Below, piece by piece: positions 53,733-63,735 of a stretch of DNA of 64,000 nucleotides (positions are counted from its first letter, which is position 1; each line of letters begins with the position of its first letter). Source of the DNA: Chitinophaga pinensis (GTDB taxonomy: Bacteria > Bacteroidota > Bacteroidia > Chitinophagales > Chitinophagaceae); NCBI GenBank assembly GCA_902167325.1, contig LR632930.1:2418001-2482000 (forward strand). Direction: 5' to 3'. The position numbers and the translations under genes were made by a program. The notes beneath the pieces were generated by a model. The model saw only the letters and a list, made by a program, of their open reading frames with translations. It was not told the DNA's origin and did no database searches.

Positions 53733-56700
53733 ATGAGTTTAAGATCCCTTGTCCTAACATGTATCGCGCCTGCTTTGTTCTTCTTCGCATTGGAAACGAA
53801 AGCACAATCAGAACCCGAGCTTGATTTCAGAACTAAATCTTTTCTGCCACCACCGGCAGAAGCAGCATCTATCAACAAAGGAGGAGATGTTGGCGTTAAT
53901 TTATCTTCCGGCGCGCCAAGTATTAGCATCCCGCTGGCATCCGGCAGTTCACGATTCATTTCGGTGAATGCAAGCCTCAATTATGCATCTAATGGTATCC
54001 GTGTCAATGATCTGGCACCTTTTACCGGTTTGGGCTGGAGTTTGAACTGTGGAGGAGCGGTGACCCGTACCACTTTGGGAATGCCGGATGAAGACAGGTT
54101 GCAATACAATACGGATTTTACCAATTGGACCAAGCTTACGGTTACTCCGATTGATCGCCCTACCATGAACTACCTGACAGGTGTCCGGGACCGGGAATCG
54201 GATGTTTTCTCCTTTTCTGTAAATGGGTACATAGATGGTAAGTTTATACTGAATGATCAGCGGGTACCAATACTTATCAGTGGGAAGAACTGTAAGATCT
54301 CGGTATTGAACGGGATTATCAAGGATGGTTTTCAGGTAATAGATGATAAAGGCACTATTTATCAGTTTACGGAGAAGGATACATCCTATTATGACCGGGG
54401 GGCCTGTGCAACAGACCCCGGTGAACGCGTTCGGCCAGTATTCAATACCTGGCATCTTTCCAAAATTATAATGCCTTACCAGGATACTGTATATTTTAAT
54501 TATACGAGTAATAATTACAGATATGTTGCGGATGTTAACGAGAATGAATCGATCTGTATAACAAGTGGTGTAGGTGGTTGCGGAAGTGAGGACCCATCTG
54601 CCACCTGTCCATTGTTTAGTGAACAATATACCCGCTGCCAGACGCAACAGGAAGTTAAAGGAAGAATTCTGAAGGAAGTAATTTTCGTGAATGGCAAGCT
54701 GGAATTTGAATATACTGATAACCGGAAGGATATGGTTGGGGGAAAAGCTCTCAGAAATGTGATCCTTAGCAATGGTGAAGGGGTTCTCCGGCATCTGACT
54801 CTGAATACGAATTATCTGCTTTCTGCGGCAAGAACCGAAGCAGTTGGAGATACTACAGGTCGGTACCGTTTAATGCTCCGCAGCATCGATGTGAGGCCAC
54901 AGGCAAGTGCTGCAATAGAAATGAGTTATGGATTTGGTTACCTGAATGAGAACCTTCTGCCGGCGCGTTTTTGTGCGGGGCAAGACCATTATGGCCTGGC
55001 AAACGGCTCTATCAATAATAATTATTTCCTGACTAATATAGTTGAAGATATAAGATTTTGGCAACGAGAGTCGACATACAATCCGAGCCGGTATGGTAAC
55101 CGATCTCCGGACTCTACAGCCACATTCATGCTCGCCGGTTTGCTCAATAAAGTAGTGTATCCCACAGGAGGCATAGACTCTATTGTATATACACCCAATC
55201 TGCAGTACACACAGCGAATCTTTAAACGGCAGGTAGAAGATTTTATAAATGTATGGCCGCCGGACGGCAGTACAGGTACGGCAGACACCCTGTTCTTCAA
55301 TATAGGCTATCCCCAAAAGGTTGAAATTTCTATGTTCGTGCAACCTAAAGACTTAATTGTAAGAGTGCATGACCGGGCATATTCCCATATATACAAAGTG
55401 GGCACCAATCATTTGGAAAAGTCCTGGGGTACTGATTATGCCAGCGGATGGCTGAGCGAGAAGTTTTTGATAGAGGAACCAGGTGCTTATTATCTGCGCG
55501 ATTCTATGGCGAAAGACGATATGTATCTGGAGAGGACCTTCAGATATGAACCCGTACCGGATTCCTTTTGGATGGATTGGCCGATCGGAGGTGTCAGCGT
55601 TGCGAAGATCATTTCCAAAGACAGCATCACGAACCAGCCTATAGTGAAATCTTATTCCTACAAGTTTCGTGATTCCAAATTCTATTCTACCCGCAAAATC
55701 GTGGAGGAAGAGAAGTATTCATACATTAATACAGTTCGGCGATTTATGAACTGTGACCGTGTACCCGACTGCGAAGGCTTGTCTTACTGTACCTGGCTCG
55801 TCCATGGCAGCACACAGATAAGGCCGGAGTCATTGGTAGGTGGAAACTTCTTTTATCACGATGTTGTCACGGAAACGGTGACAGGTGCTGATTCGATTGA
55901 CAGGTCTACAGAACATCAGTTTGAGTATAACTTTCAGGTAGGTGCGAGGGTCGAAACAGGCAGTTACGTAATTGGTACTCCCTATGGAGTTATGCCAGAC
56001 TTTCTGCTTGGTGAGAAGCAAACGATCCAGTATAGTTACAATCGCCTTACCAAGGCGTATCAGGAACATGCTAAGACACGCCGCGAATTGCGGTTGACGG
56101 AAAGGTTCCTTGTGGATAATTTCAATGTCAGCAAAATCTATGAGTCCCCATGTACGGGTGGTACTCAAGCTCCCACAGCTGTAGAAAAAGGCTCGGTTAG
56201 CGTCACAGCATATCCTATCTATTTCCAGCAGGTGGATGTAGTGGCACAGTATGATACGGTTTTCACTGGTGTTGGAGGCACATATACAGCCAGTACCAAG
56301 TTGTTCGAATATACCCCTGAACCATATTATTACCTTCGCGGGTCAAAAACAACCGGTAGTAAAGGAGACACCCTGGCCAGCCGCATGACTTATATTTTCG
56401 ACGAAACAAGCCATGCCATGAAAACGCCTATGTTGGCACAAAACGTTTTAGGATTAACAAAGATCGTTGGTACAAGGGCAGGGCTGCCCACTCAATCCCG
56501 GATTGCAGACTATCGGTTTGCAAATGGTTCTGCGGGACTGATCAGTCAGTATAAAATAACCGAGCAGATCAGGAGCAACACCCCGGAAGTAGTTTCAGAG
56601 CGCACCGTATTCACATCGTTGGGGCAGCCGGCGGAAGTATTGGAAAGAGATCAGCGGCAGGTATTAGTATGGGGATATAATGATGCACTGGTGACATGTT

Positions 56701-57242
56701 CTGTAATTGGTGCAGCGCTGGCAGATGTGGCGCATACCAGTTTCGAACAAGGGCAGAATTCGGCATGGAATATCCCATCTGCCACACGGTCCACACTTTC
56801 CATTACGGGCAAACAGGCATTCGATCTGGCGTTGGCAGGTGCTGGTGGTATTACCAGGACCGGACTCACTGCCTCCCTTGAATATACTGTTAGCTATTAC
56901 ACCCGGAATGCAGTGGCTTTAACGATTGCAGGTACTGTGGGGGCTGCAAAAAAAGGACAAACGGTAAACGGGTGGACATATTTTGAACACACCATTTCCG
57001 GAGTTACCACGGCAACGGTAGCTGGTTCGGGAGTATTGGACGAATTACGTTTATACCCGGCCTCTGCACTGATGACCACATATACACATACACCTCAGGT
57101 TGGAGTTACCAGCAAATGTGATGCAAATGCGATTGTTGAATACTATGAATACGATGGGTTAGGCCGCTTACAGACAGTTAAGAATATAGAAGGTAAGATC
57201 CTGCAGCAAAAAGCCTATAAATACAAGGCGCCGGTACTATAA
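53733..57242 (+). CDS. Large secreted RHS-like protein without a toxin tail
   Basis: A 1169-aa protein with a signal peptide (residues 1-25). The N-terminus has the segment SFLPPPAEAASINKGGDVGV and NLSSGAPSISIPLASG, typical of Bacteroidota RHS/SpvB-like proteins. A long beta-rich region follows. The only clear YD unit is at the end, YYEYDGLGRLQTVKN, just before a basic terminus (QQKAYKYKAPVL). The RHS core cage repeats and a variable C-terminal toxin are absent, and no immunity gene follows. It may be a truncated relative or an N-terminal partner of another RHS protein. Base composition is lower in GC than the flanking sus genes. Confidence 0.78.
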   Translation: MSLRSLVLTCIAPALFFFALETKAQSEPELDFRTKSFLPPPAEAASINKGGDVGVNLSSGAPSISIPLASGSSRFISVNASLNYASNGIRVNDLAPFTGLGWSLNCGGAVTRTTLGMPDEDRLQYNTDFTNWTKLTVTPIDRPTMNYLTGVRDRESDVFSFSVNGYIDGKFILNDQRVPILISGKNCKISVLNGIIKDGFQVIDDKGTIYQFTEKDTSYYDRGACATDPGERVRPVFNTWHLSKIIMPYQDTVYFNYTSNNYRYVADVNENESICITSGVGGCGSEDPSATCPLFSEQYTRCQTQQEVKGRILKEVIFVNGKLEFEYTDNRKDMVGGKALRNVILSNGEGVLRHLTLNTNYLLSAARTEAVGDTTGRYRLMLRSIDVRPQASAAIEMSYGFGYLNENLLPARFCAGQDHYGLANGSINNNYFLTNIVEDIRFWQRESTYNPSRYGNRSPDSTATFMLAGLLNKVVYPTGGIDSIVYTPNLQYTQRIFKRQVEDFINVWPPDGSTGTADTLFFNIGYPQKVEISMFVQPKDLIVRVHDRAYSHIYKVGTNHLEKSWGTDYASGWLSEKFLIEEPGAYYLRDSMAKDDMYLERTFRYEPVPDSFWMDWPIGGVSVAKIISKDSITNQPIVKSYSYKFRDSKFYSTRKIVEEEKYSYINTVRRFMNCDRVPDCEGLSYCTWLVHGSTQIRPESLVGGNFFYHDVVTETVTGADSIDRSTEHQFEYNFQVGARVETGSYVIGTPYGVMPDFLLGEKQTIQYSYNRLTKAYQEHAKTRRELRLTERFLVDNFNVSKIYESPCTGGTQAPTAVEKGSVSVTAYPIYFQQVDVVAQYDTVFTGVGGTYTASTKLFEYTPEPYYYLRGSKTTGSKGDTLASRMTYIFDETSHAMKTPMLAQNVLGLTKIVGTRAGLPTQSRIADYRFANGSAGLISQYKITEQIRSNTPEVVSERTVFTSLGQPAEVLERDQRQVLVWGYNDALVTCSVIGAALADVAHTSFEQGQNSAWNIPSATRSTLSITGKQAFDLALAGAGGITRTGLTASLEYTVSYYTRNAVALTIAGTVGAAKKGQTVNGWTYFEHTISGVTTATVAGSGVLDELRLYPASALMTTYTHTPQVGVTSKCDANAIVEYYEYDGLGRLQTVKNIEGKILQQKAYKYKAPVL

Positions 57243-57290
57243 ACAGCTACCCGGAATTCAGGATTTCGGGTTTTCAACATATTCGGATTC

Positions 57291-57319
57291 AACCGGACTC
57301 AACTGAGTCCGGTTTTTTT
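57291..57319 (+). terminator. Terminator of the RHS-like gene
   Basis: A 10-bp perfect stem (57291-57300 with 57305-57314), AACT loop and then five T residues. Confidence 0.88.
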
Positions 57320-57766
57320 ATGCATAGAGGGTTGGGATATTCCCGGCCTGTTTTTTGATGCTGCACTGGCCGCGCAGCGGAGAGGAGGGAATGATCAAAA
57401 TATAATTTGGATGCCAGAACCCTTCTTCTTATCTTGTTGGCAGGTCGGTTATAAGACCGCAGTACACAGACGCCATATTTAGAAACCATCGACGATCAAT
57501 TGTTACCCGCCGGCACCCGCCATATCTGTCCGGCAGTGAACGAAAAACCACGAGTGTATTATTTTATGAAACTAAACTACATTGACCCACGTATGACAGT
57601 GACATTACTTCACCGGCCCACGCCAGGCCAACTGCAACCGGAGCGAAGACCTTTCCGGTTGATTTCATGAATCGAACAAAGTAATCAGGACAAACGCCAA
57701 TTTCTAATACCATCATCCCGCTTGTTAGCCCAGGGACCCGTTCCTCAATCCTAAAACATATCTACA
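57320..57766. other. Long intergenic region upstream of the second susC
   Basis: A 447-base stretch with no good open frame. An 8-bp hairpin (CAACCGGA ... TCCGGTTG, about 57638-57663) is the only structure noted. No promoter box or riboswitch was recognised, although the susC2 promoter must lie here. Confidence 0.45.
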
Positions 57767-60751
57767 ATGAAAACTGCAACCCTCCTTCCACGGGGCATGT
57801 CCGTTATTTTGCAAAATCGATTTAGTCGGGCGTTGTATCTCACCGTGCCAATTATTATGCTGGCCTTTATGCAGGCCTTCGCACAATCAAAACCCATCAC
57901 CGGGTCAGTTAAAGACGACTCCGGTGCGCCCCTCGCAGGCGTTACCCTTCAGATCAAAGGCACCACCAGCGGTGCCGTCAGCGATGGTGAAGGGAAATTT
58001 AAACTCACCGTGCCCAACGAAAGTGCCGTCCTCAACGTCACCTTCATCGGCTACGAACCTCAGGAAGTACCCGTTGCCGGTAAATCGGAAATCAACATCG
58101 TACTCCTCCTGTCCAAAAAAACACTCACCGATGTGGTAGTGGTAGGGTATGGCTCCGTGGCCAAACGCAACCTCACCTCAGCAGTTACCACCGTTGCCAG
58201 TAAGGATTTCATTCAGGGCGGGTTTAACAGCCCCCTCCAGCAGATCGATGGTAAAGTGGCCGGTGTCACCATCTCTAACCCCGCTGCTGCAGACCCTAAC
58301 CGGGCTACAGATGTGCAGGTTCGTGGCGCCGCCTCTCTCAGCGCCGGCAACTCCCCGCTCATCGTAATAGATGGGATGCCGGGTGGTGACCTGCGCAACA
58401 TTATGCAGCAGGACATTGCATCCATCACCGTCCTCAAAGACGCCGCCGCTGCTGCCATCTACGGCTCCCGCGGCGCCAACGGTGTTGTGCTCGTGGAAAC
58501 GAAAAGAGGTAAGAGCGGAAGGGTAATGCTCACCTACGACAGCTATGCCGAACATGATGCCGTTGCAGCAAAACCCAATATATTGTCGGCACAGGAGTAC
58601 CTCGACCGTAAACGCGGAAACGATCAGGGTGCCCGTACCAACTGGTACGATGAGCTGCTCCGTAAGGATAACTTCGGTACCAACCAGTTCCTCACCATTT
58701 CCGGGGGGAATGAAAATTCCATCTTCCGCCTTTCCGGTAACTTCCGCACCAAACAGGGCCTCGATATCGGCTCAGACCGCAGGGAATATGGCTACCGTGC
58801 CAACTTCCAGCAAAAGGTGCTCGATGGCCGGCTGGAGTTTTCAGGTAACCTGTCGCAGCGCTTCGTGAAAGAAGAATACACGAACTATGGCGCCTTCAAT
58901 CAGGCCGTAAAACTGAATCCCACCATTCCCATCATGGACCCTGACGATCCCACGAAATATAATTTCCTGGCGGGTTACGATACTTATAACCCGGTGGCCG
59001 ACCTGCTGGCAAGGGAAAACGGGGCCGATCAGAATTACTCCATCGTGGACCTGAACGTGAAGTTCCACATCCTCAAAAACTTCAATACCGAACTCAAGCT
59101 CGCACGGCAGGGCAGGGAGATGCTTAAAAGGGAATATTACACGTCTAAAGCCGCGGAATCCATCTCCAACGATCGTACAGGCCGCGCACGCCTCCAAAAC
59201 GAAAAATGGGCCGATTACACGCTGGAATGGATCGGTAACTATAATACCAGATTCGGCAAGCACGACCTCTCCGCCATGGGCGGTTACTCCTACCAGGAAT
59301 TCAATAACCAGGCTTTCTGGGCAGAAAACTCCGACTTTCCCAGTGATGGCTTCGGATACAACAACCTGGGTGCAGGACTCTGGAACCTCGAAAAAGGCCG
59401 TCTGGGTATGGACTCCTGGAAAAGCAAGGAGAAGCTGATTGCTTTCCTCGGCCGTATCAATTATAACTTCGATGATACTTACTTCCTCACTGCTTCGTTC
59501 CGCTACGAAGGGAATACCAAATTCGGGAACGACAACAAATGGGGTATGTTCCCCGCACTGTCGGCCGCATGGCGTATCTCCAACCTGCCGGCACTGAAAG
59601 ACAGTAAGCTCTTCAACGACCTGAAGCTCCGTGCTTCGTATGGTGTTACCGGCCGCTCGGGCTTCGACCGTTACACTGCCCTCTTCCGTTACCAGCAGTA
59701 TGGCATGTACCAGAACGATGCGGGAGAATGGATCTCCGTGTATGGCCCGGGTAACAACTTCAACCCAAGGCTGGCATGGGAACGTGCTGTGGCATATAAT
59801 GCAGGCCTTGATTTTGTCATGCTCGACAACCGCCTCAGCGGTAGTATCGATGTGTTCGACCGCCGCAGCAAGGGCATCCTCGATAACTACGAAGTTGCAG
59901 TGGGCGCATTCCCGCACACGAATATGTTCGTGAACGTGGGTACCACCAGCTCCAAAGGCGTGGAACTCACCCTGAACTGGGATGCCGTGAAAACAGGCGA
60001 TTTCACTTACACCACCAACGTCACCGGTTCTTACATCAAATCCAAACTGGTATCATGGTCTAATGCGGAGTACACCGGCAACTTCAGGGAGCTGCAAAGC
60101 CTGCCATCGCCCGGTAACCCCGGTTATGCTTACCGCCTCGATCCGGGTACGGAACTGGGCAGTTTTTACGGGTATAAATATGCCGGAGTGAACGATGCCG
60201 GGCAGATCATGGTGTGGAAAGACGGGCAGGAAGGCAAGGAATCCATCGTGTACAGCAGTGCCAATGCCGACCGCGACAGAACCTACATCGGCCACGGCGC
60301 GCCCCGTTACGAACTGGCATGGGGTAACAGGCTCGGCTACAAAGCTTTTGACCTGAGCCTCTTTTTCCGCGGCCGGTTCGATTACCAGATCATCAACCTT
60401 TACCAGATGTACTACGGCCTGCAGGCAGAACAGGGTATTAACCTGTTACAGGATGCTTACACCCGCAACGGGCATATCAAATCCTCCAAGCTCATTACGG
60501 ATTACTTCCTTGAAAATGGCGATTACTTCCGGCTGGATAACATCACCCTTGGCTGGACGCCTAAACTACAGGGCAAGCTCGTGAGCAGCTTCAGGCTGTA
60601 TGGCAGCGTACGCAATGTGTTTACGCTCACCGGCTATTCCGGCCTCGATCCTACCGCCATCGGTGTAACCGGTCTTACTCCCGGTTACGGCGACCTGAGC
60701 CTTTATCCCATTTCGCGCACTTTCACGCTGGGTGCACAGGTAACTTTCTAA
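57767..60751 (+). CDS. SusC/RagA-family TonB-linked outer-membrane protein
   Basis: A 994-aa receptor-transporter. Signal peptide to about residue 39, carboxypeptidase-D regulatory-like domain (ITGSVKDDSGAPLAGVTLQI, about 42-125), plug with VVVGYGSVAKRNLTSAV, VQVRGAASLSAGNSPLIVIDG and the SusC signature LKDAAAAAIYGSRGANGVVLV, then the barrel ending in FTLGAQVTF. It is clearly diverged from the first susC of the window, so they probably import different substrates. A second in-frame ATG at 57797 would shorten the signal to a more usual length. The SusD partner starts 20 bases downstream. Confidence 0.95.
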   Translation: MKTATLLPRGMSVILQNRFSRALYLTVPIIMLAFMQAFAQSKPITGSVKDDSGAPLAGVTLQIKGTTSGAVSDGEGKFKLTVPNESAVLNVTFIGYEPQEVPVAGKSEINIVLLLSKKTLTDVVVVGYGSVAKRNLTSAVTTVASKDFIQGGFNSPLQQIDGKVAGVTISNPAAADPNRATDVQVRGAASLSAGNSPLIVIDGMPGGDLRNIMQQDIASITVLKDAAAAAIYGSRGANGVVLVETKRGKSGRVMLTYDSYAEHDAVAAKPNILSAQEYLDRKRGNDQGARTNWYDELLRKDNFGTNQFLTISGGNENSIFRLSGNFRTKQGLDIGSDRREYGYRANFQQKVLDGRLEFSGNLSQRFVKEEYTNYGAFNQAVKLNPTIPIMDPDDPTKYNFLAGYDTYNPVADLLARENGADQNYSIVDLNVKFHILKNFNTELKLARQGREMLKREYYTSKAAESISNDRTGRARLQNEKWADYTLEWIGNYNTRFGKHDLSAMGGYSYQEFNNQAFWAENSDFPSDGFGYNNLGAGLWNLEKGRLGMDSWKSKEKLIAFLGRINYNFDDTYFLTASFRYEGNTKFGNDNKWGMFPALSAAWRISNLPALKDSKLFNDLKLRASYGVTGRSGFDRYTALFRYQQYGMYQNDAGEWISVYGPGNNFNPRLAWERAVAYNAGLDFVMLDNRLSGSIDVFDRRSKGILDNYEVAVGAFPHTNMFVNVGTTSSKGVELTLNWDAVKTGDFTYTTNVTGSYIKSKLVSWSNAEYTGNFRELQSLPSPGNPGYAYRLDPGTELGSFYGYKYAGVNDAGQIMVWKDGQEGKESIVYSSANADRDRTYIGHGAPRYELAWGNRLGYKAFDLSLFFRGRFDYQIINLYQMYYGLQAEQGINLLQDAYTRNGHIKSSKLITDYFLENGDYFRLDNITLGWTPKLQGKLVSSFRLYGSVRNVFTLTGYSGLDPTAIGVTGLTPGYGDLSLYPISRTFTLGAQVTF

Positions 60752-60771
60752 TCACGTAAAAGCTTCACATC

Positions 60772-62463
60772 ATGAACATCAGAACCAAAATAGGCAGCCT
60801 TTTGCTGCTCTCCATATTCTCCGCCGCTTCCTGCACGAACCTCGATGAAGAGCCGTTCGATGTATTACCGGCCGATAAATACTACACCGACAGTAAATCA
60901 GTAATTGCCGCTGTGGTGCGCCCTTACGAACATGGCCACTGGTGCGGATGGGATGGCGACCGGTATCTTTTATCGGAACTTACCGCAGACCATCTCGTAT
61001 GGACCCAGAAAGGTATTCACGGATATGACGGGGGCGACTGGCAACGGCTGCATCGCCATACCTGGACGGCAGACGATGGCCATATCTACGGCGCATGGTC
61101 TGGTCCCTATCAGGGCATCGCGCAGATCAATCTCATCATGCGCGATATCAAAGCGCTGAATTATCCGGCTATCGGTATGACGGAAGAAGCAAAGAATCAT
61201 CATCTTTCTGAACTGCGTGTGCTTCGCGCATGGTTCTATCTCTTCCTCATCGATTACTTCCGCACCGTGCCCATATACGAAACACCGCAGGAGCTGGTGG
61301 GGCAGTCTACCCCGCAGGAGGTGTTCGCGTACATCGAAAAAGAGCTGAAAGAATCACTTCCGTTATTGCCGAAGAATACCCGTCAGGGCCGTTGGGATCA
61401 GGGTGGAGCAGCGGCATTGCTCGTTCGGCTTTACCTGAATGCGGAAAAGTGGATCGGTACACCGAAGTTTAACGAATGTGCAGTAGTGGCGCAGGAGATC
61501 ATCGATGGCAAGTACGGAACCTACGCACTGGATACCGACTACCGCGGTCCTTTCCGCTCGGGTATAAAAGAGTACCGCTCACCGGAAAATATTTTCGAGT
61601 TCCCCCATGCACGGAACATTTACGAAATGGGCTGGGTGTATAATGCCACCATGCATTATCAGGCCCGCTATTCCCTCGATAACGACTGGGGCGGATGGAA
61701 TGGCATCCACCTTACACCTTCCCGCAATCCCGACGGGGCATTGTATACCTACAAGCTGGGAATGCCCTACGAGCGTTATGCAGCGGGCGACAAGCGCAAA
61801 CAACCCTTCCGTACCACCACCAAAGATGCGCAGTACGAAGGCTTCTTCCTGATTGGCCAGCAATATGCCTGGAATAACAATGCAGGATTCGGATTCGACA
61901 GTACGAAGAAGATAAACGGAACGGAAGAATATAAAGATAAACCACTGGCGTATGTAGACCAGGTGGCACGTTTCTCCGAGAAGCCGAATGGCCGTTGGGG
62001 CGAAGGCTCTCAGGTGCTGACGGGAGAGGAGAACTCCGGTGTGCGCATCATGAAATTCCCCTGGCTGCCCATGTCGCAGGGCTTCTTCCAGTTCAATTCC
62101 GCTCCGGAGATCAGGCTGGCAGAAATCTACTACGCACTGGCCGAATGTAAATACCGCGCGGGTGCAAAAGCCAACGCTGCCACATTGCTCGATGCCGTGC
62201 GCAAACGCAACTTTACCGATGCCGCATGGCCTGCAAACTCTTATGTGACCAACCTCGGTAACCTTACTGATGATGAGTTTGTGATTGAGCTGGGCCGTGA
62301 ATTCATCGCGGAACGCCACCGCCGGACCGACCTGGTGCGTTGGAACAGATTCGGTGCGGATTGGTGGGATAAACCGGCAGACGGGAAAGACCGCAGTGTG
62401 TTCCCCATCCCCAGAAGAGCCTTAAACACGAACCCTTTATTGAAACCCAATGGATTCGAGTGA
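60772..62463 (+). CDS. SusD/RagB-family nutrient-binding lipoprotein
   Basis: A 563-aa surface lipoprotein (Cys21 in FSAASC). SusD features are TNLDEEPFDVLPADKYYTD, LRVLRAWFYLFLIDYF and GGAAALLVRLYLN. The C-terminus carries the usual ELGREFIAERHRRTDLVRW and IPRRALNTNPLLKPNGF. It is longer than the first SusD, with extra loops around residues 250-400, probably shaping the ligand site. Partner of the preceding susC. Confidence 0.94.
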   Translation: MNIRTKIGSLLLLSIFSAASCTNLDEEPFDVLPADKYYTDSKSVIAAVVRPYEHGHWCGWDGDRYLLSELTADHLVWTQKGIHGYDGGDWQRLHRHTWTADDGHIYGAWSGPYQGIAQINLIMRDIKALNYPAIGMTEEAKNHHLSELRVLRAWFYLFLIDYFRTVPIYETPQELVGQSTPQEVFAYIEKELKESLPLLPKNTRQGRWDQGGAAALLVRLYLNAEKWIGTPKFNECAVVAQEIIDGKYGTYALDTDYRGPFRSGIKEYRSPENIFEFPHARNIYEMGWVYNATMHYQARYSLDNDWGGWNGIHLTPSRNPDGALYTYKLGMPYERYAAGDKRKQPFRTTTKDAQYEGFFLIGQQYAWNNNAGFGFDSTKKINGTEEYKDKPLAYVDQVARFSEKPNGRWGEGSQVLTGEENSGVRIMKFPWLPMSQGFFQFNSAPEIRLAEIYYALAECKYRAGAKANAATLLDAVRKRNFTDAAWPANSYVTNLGNLTDDEFVIELGREFIAERHRRTDLVRWNRFGADWWDKPADGKDRSVFPIPRRALNTNPLLKPNGFE

Positions 62464-62560
62464 GGAAAACAGGAGCAATAAGACCCGGGAGCAGTACCCG
62501 GGCAGCTCCTGGTTTACTGCACCGTACCCTCCTGGATCAGGTGCATATACAATTATGTAA

Positions 62561-62676
62561 AGCCGCCGATAAACCACAGTTATCCCGGGGATAAGCCGTA
62601 GATAAGCCGCCTCCATATAGGGGCGGCTTATAGGCGGGATATGGGCGGCTTAAAGGCGGCTTAAGGGCGGCTTATC
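62561..62676. repeat. Intergenic palindromic element of 11-bp units, copy 2
   Basis: Same architecture as 4157-4272: five left units (for example AGCCGTAGATA) and five right units (for example CTTAAGGGCGG) plus a partial one, all 11 bp. The right half from TATAGGGGCGG to CTTATCT is identical to copy 1 except in one unit (CTTATAGGCGG instead of CTTATCTACGG). The central hairpin is shorter, 10 bp (62602-62611 with 62622-62631). It lies in the 404-base gap after the second susD; the remaining gap holds only the terminator at 62813. Confidence 0.85.
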
Positions 62677-62812
62677 TCTTCCTTTGGATGCCGGTTAACA
62701 TGACGAAGCCCTGATATTAGGACGGAACTTAATGGAAGAGAGGTTGATAAAATGACGGCAGGCAGTAAACGGATGTAAAGCAAACCAGAAAGCCTGCATC
62801 CCGGGTTAAATG

Positions 62813-62851
62813 AAAAAGTCCCGGTTCTTTGAGGAGAACCGGGACTTTTTT
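62813..62851. terminator. Bidirectional terminator before the DUF1080 gene
   Basis: A 16-bp stem (62813-62828 with 62835-62850), loop of 6, with A and T runs on both sides. It serves the susD transcript and the convergent DUF1080 gene. Confidence 0.88.
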
Positions 62852-62867
62852 TATGCAAACGGATTTG

Positions 62868-63701
62868 CTATTTACGTTGCTGAAGCGCTTTGATTTTCTT
62901 GTCGAGCTTCTTTTTGTCTTTCATGTAAGGGGAGAGGTCGAAAAGGTCCACTTTACGATACTCGATCGGGTGGCTTTCGCTTTGCAGGGCGATGTAGCCT
63001 TCGGAGAGGAGTTTGCCATTTTGTTGGAGGGCAGGATCTGCATGCGATACGTTGCCGCCGCCGATCTGGGGTTTCTCATACACCAGCACCGTGTCTTTCT
63101 CCACGATATGTTTGATGATGGAATCGCCCAGTACCAGTACTTCGGCTCTTACCCAGCGCTCGCCGTGGTAAGTTTCGCTTTTGGAATCCACGCAATGGGC
63201 GGTGATCAGCTTATCGTTCATCACCACATTAGTGCCGGGCGTGCAGAGGTTAGCCGTGGTACGGCGGCCGCTGCCGGTGCCGCCGAGCAGCTGTACTTCG
63301 ATGGAGATAGGGAAATCCTGGTCTTTACCCATGGATTTGGCAGATTGGGAGTGGATCATGGCACCGCTGTTGCGGAGTGCCCATCCCGGGCCGCCTTTCA
63401 CCTGATCGCCCACAAAGCGGTATTCCATCACCAGCAGGTAGGCGGAGAATTTCTTTTTATGGAAGATGTGACCGTACTGATCGTTGAAGGCATCATAGTT
63501 TTCGTAAGATACGGCGAGGTTGCCGTTCTGCACGCGGAAGGTGTTGCCGTTGTTATCGTCCAGATTGTGACCGGTGATTTTTACGTTCCAGTCTTTCAGA
63601 TCTTTCCCGTTAAACAGCTTGATCCAGCCGCCTTTCTGGGCAGAGCAGGTAACGCTTCCCAATGCGAGGGCCAGCGTTAACAGGAGGGTTGTTCTTATCA
63701 T
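62868..63701 (-). CDS. DUF1080 (3-keto-disaccharide hydrolase-type) secreted protein
   Basis: A 277-aa protein with a signal peptide (LLLTLALALGSVTCSAQ). The concanavalin-like DUF1080 domain begins with GGWIKLFNGKDLKDWNVKI and continues with FRVQNGNLAVSYEN, DFPISIEVQLLGG and GYIALQSESHPIEYRKVDL. Members of this family cleave oxidised (3-keto) glycosides or bind sugars. It may act on the sugar substrates imported by the adjacent Sus system, but its opposite orientation and own terminator make that uncertain. The C-terminus is lysine-rich. Confidence 0.92.
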   Translation of the reverse strand: MIRTTLLLTLALALGSVTCSAQKGGWIKLFNGKDLKDWNVKITGHNLDDNNGNTFRVQNGNLAVSYENYDAFNDQYGHIFHKKKFSAYLLVMEYRFVGDQVKGGPGWALRNSGAMIHSQSAKSMGKDQDFPISIEVQLLGGTGSGRRTTANLCTPGTNVVMNDKLITAHCVDSKSETYHGERWVRAEVLVLGDSIIKHIVEKDTVLVYEKPQIGGGNVSHADPALQQNGKLLSEGYIALQSESHPIEYRKVDLFDLSPYMKDKKKLDKKIKALQQRK

Positions 63702-63735
63702 ACAAAATATTAATTAGGCTGTTAAGCTATAAAAA

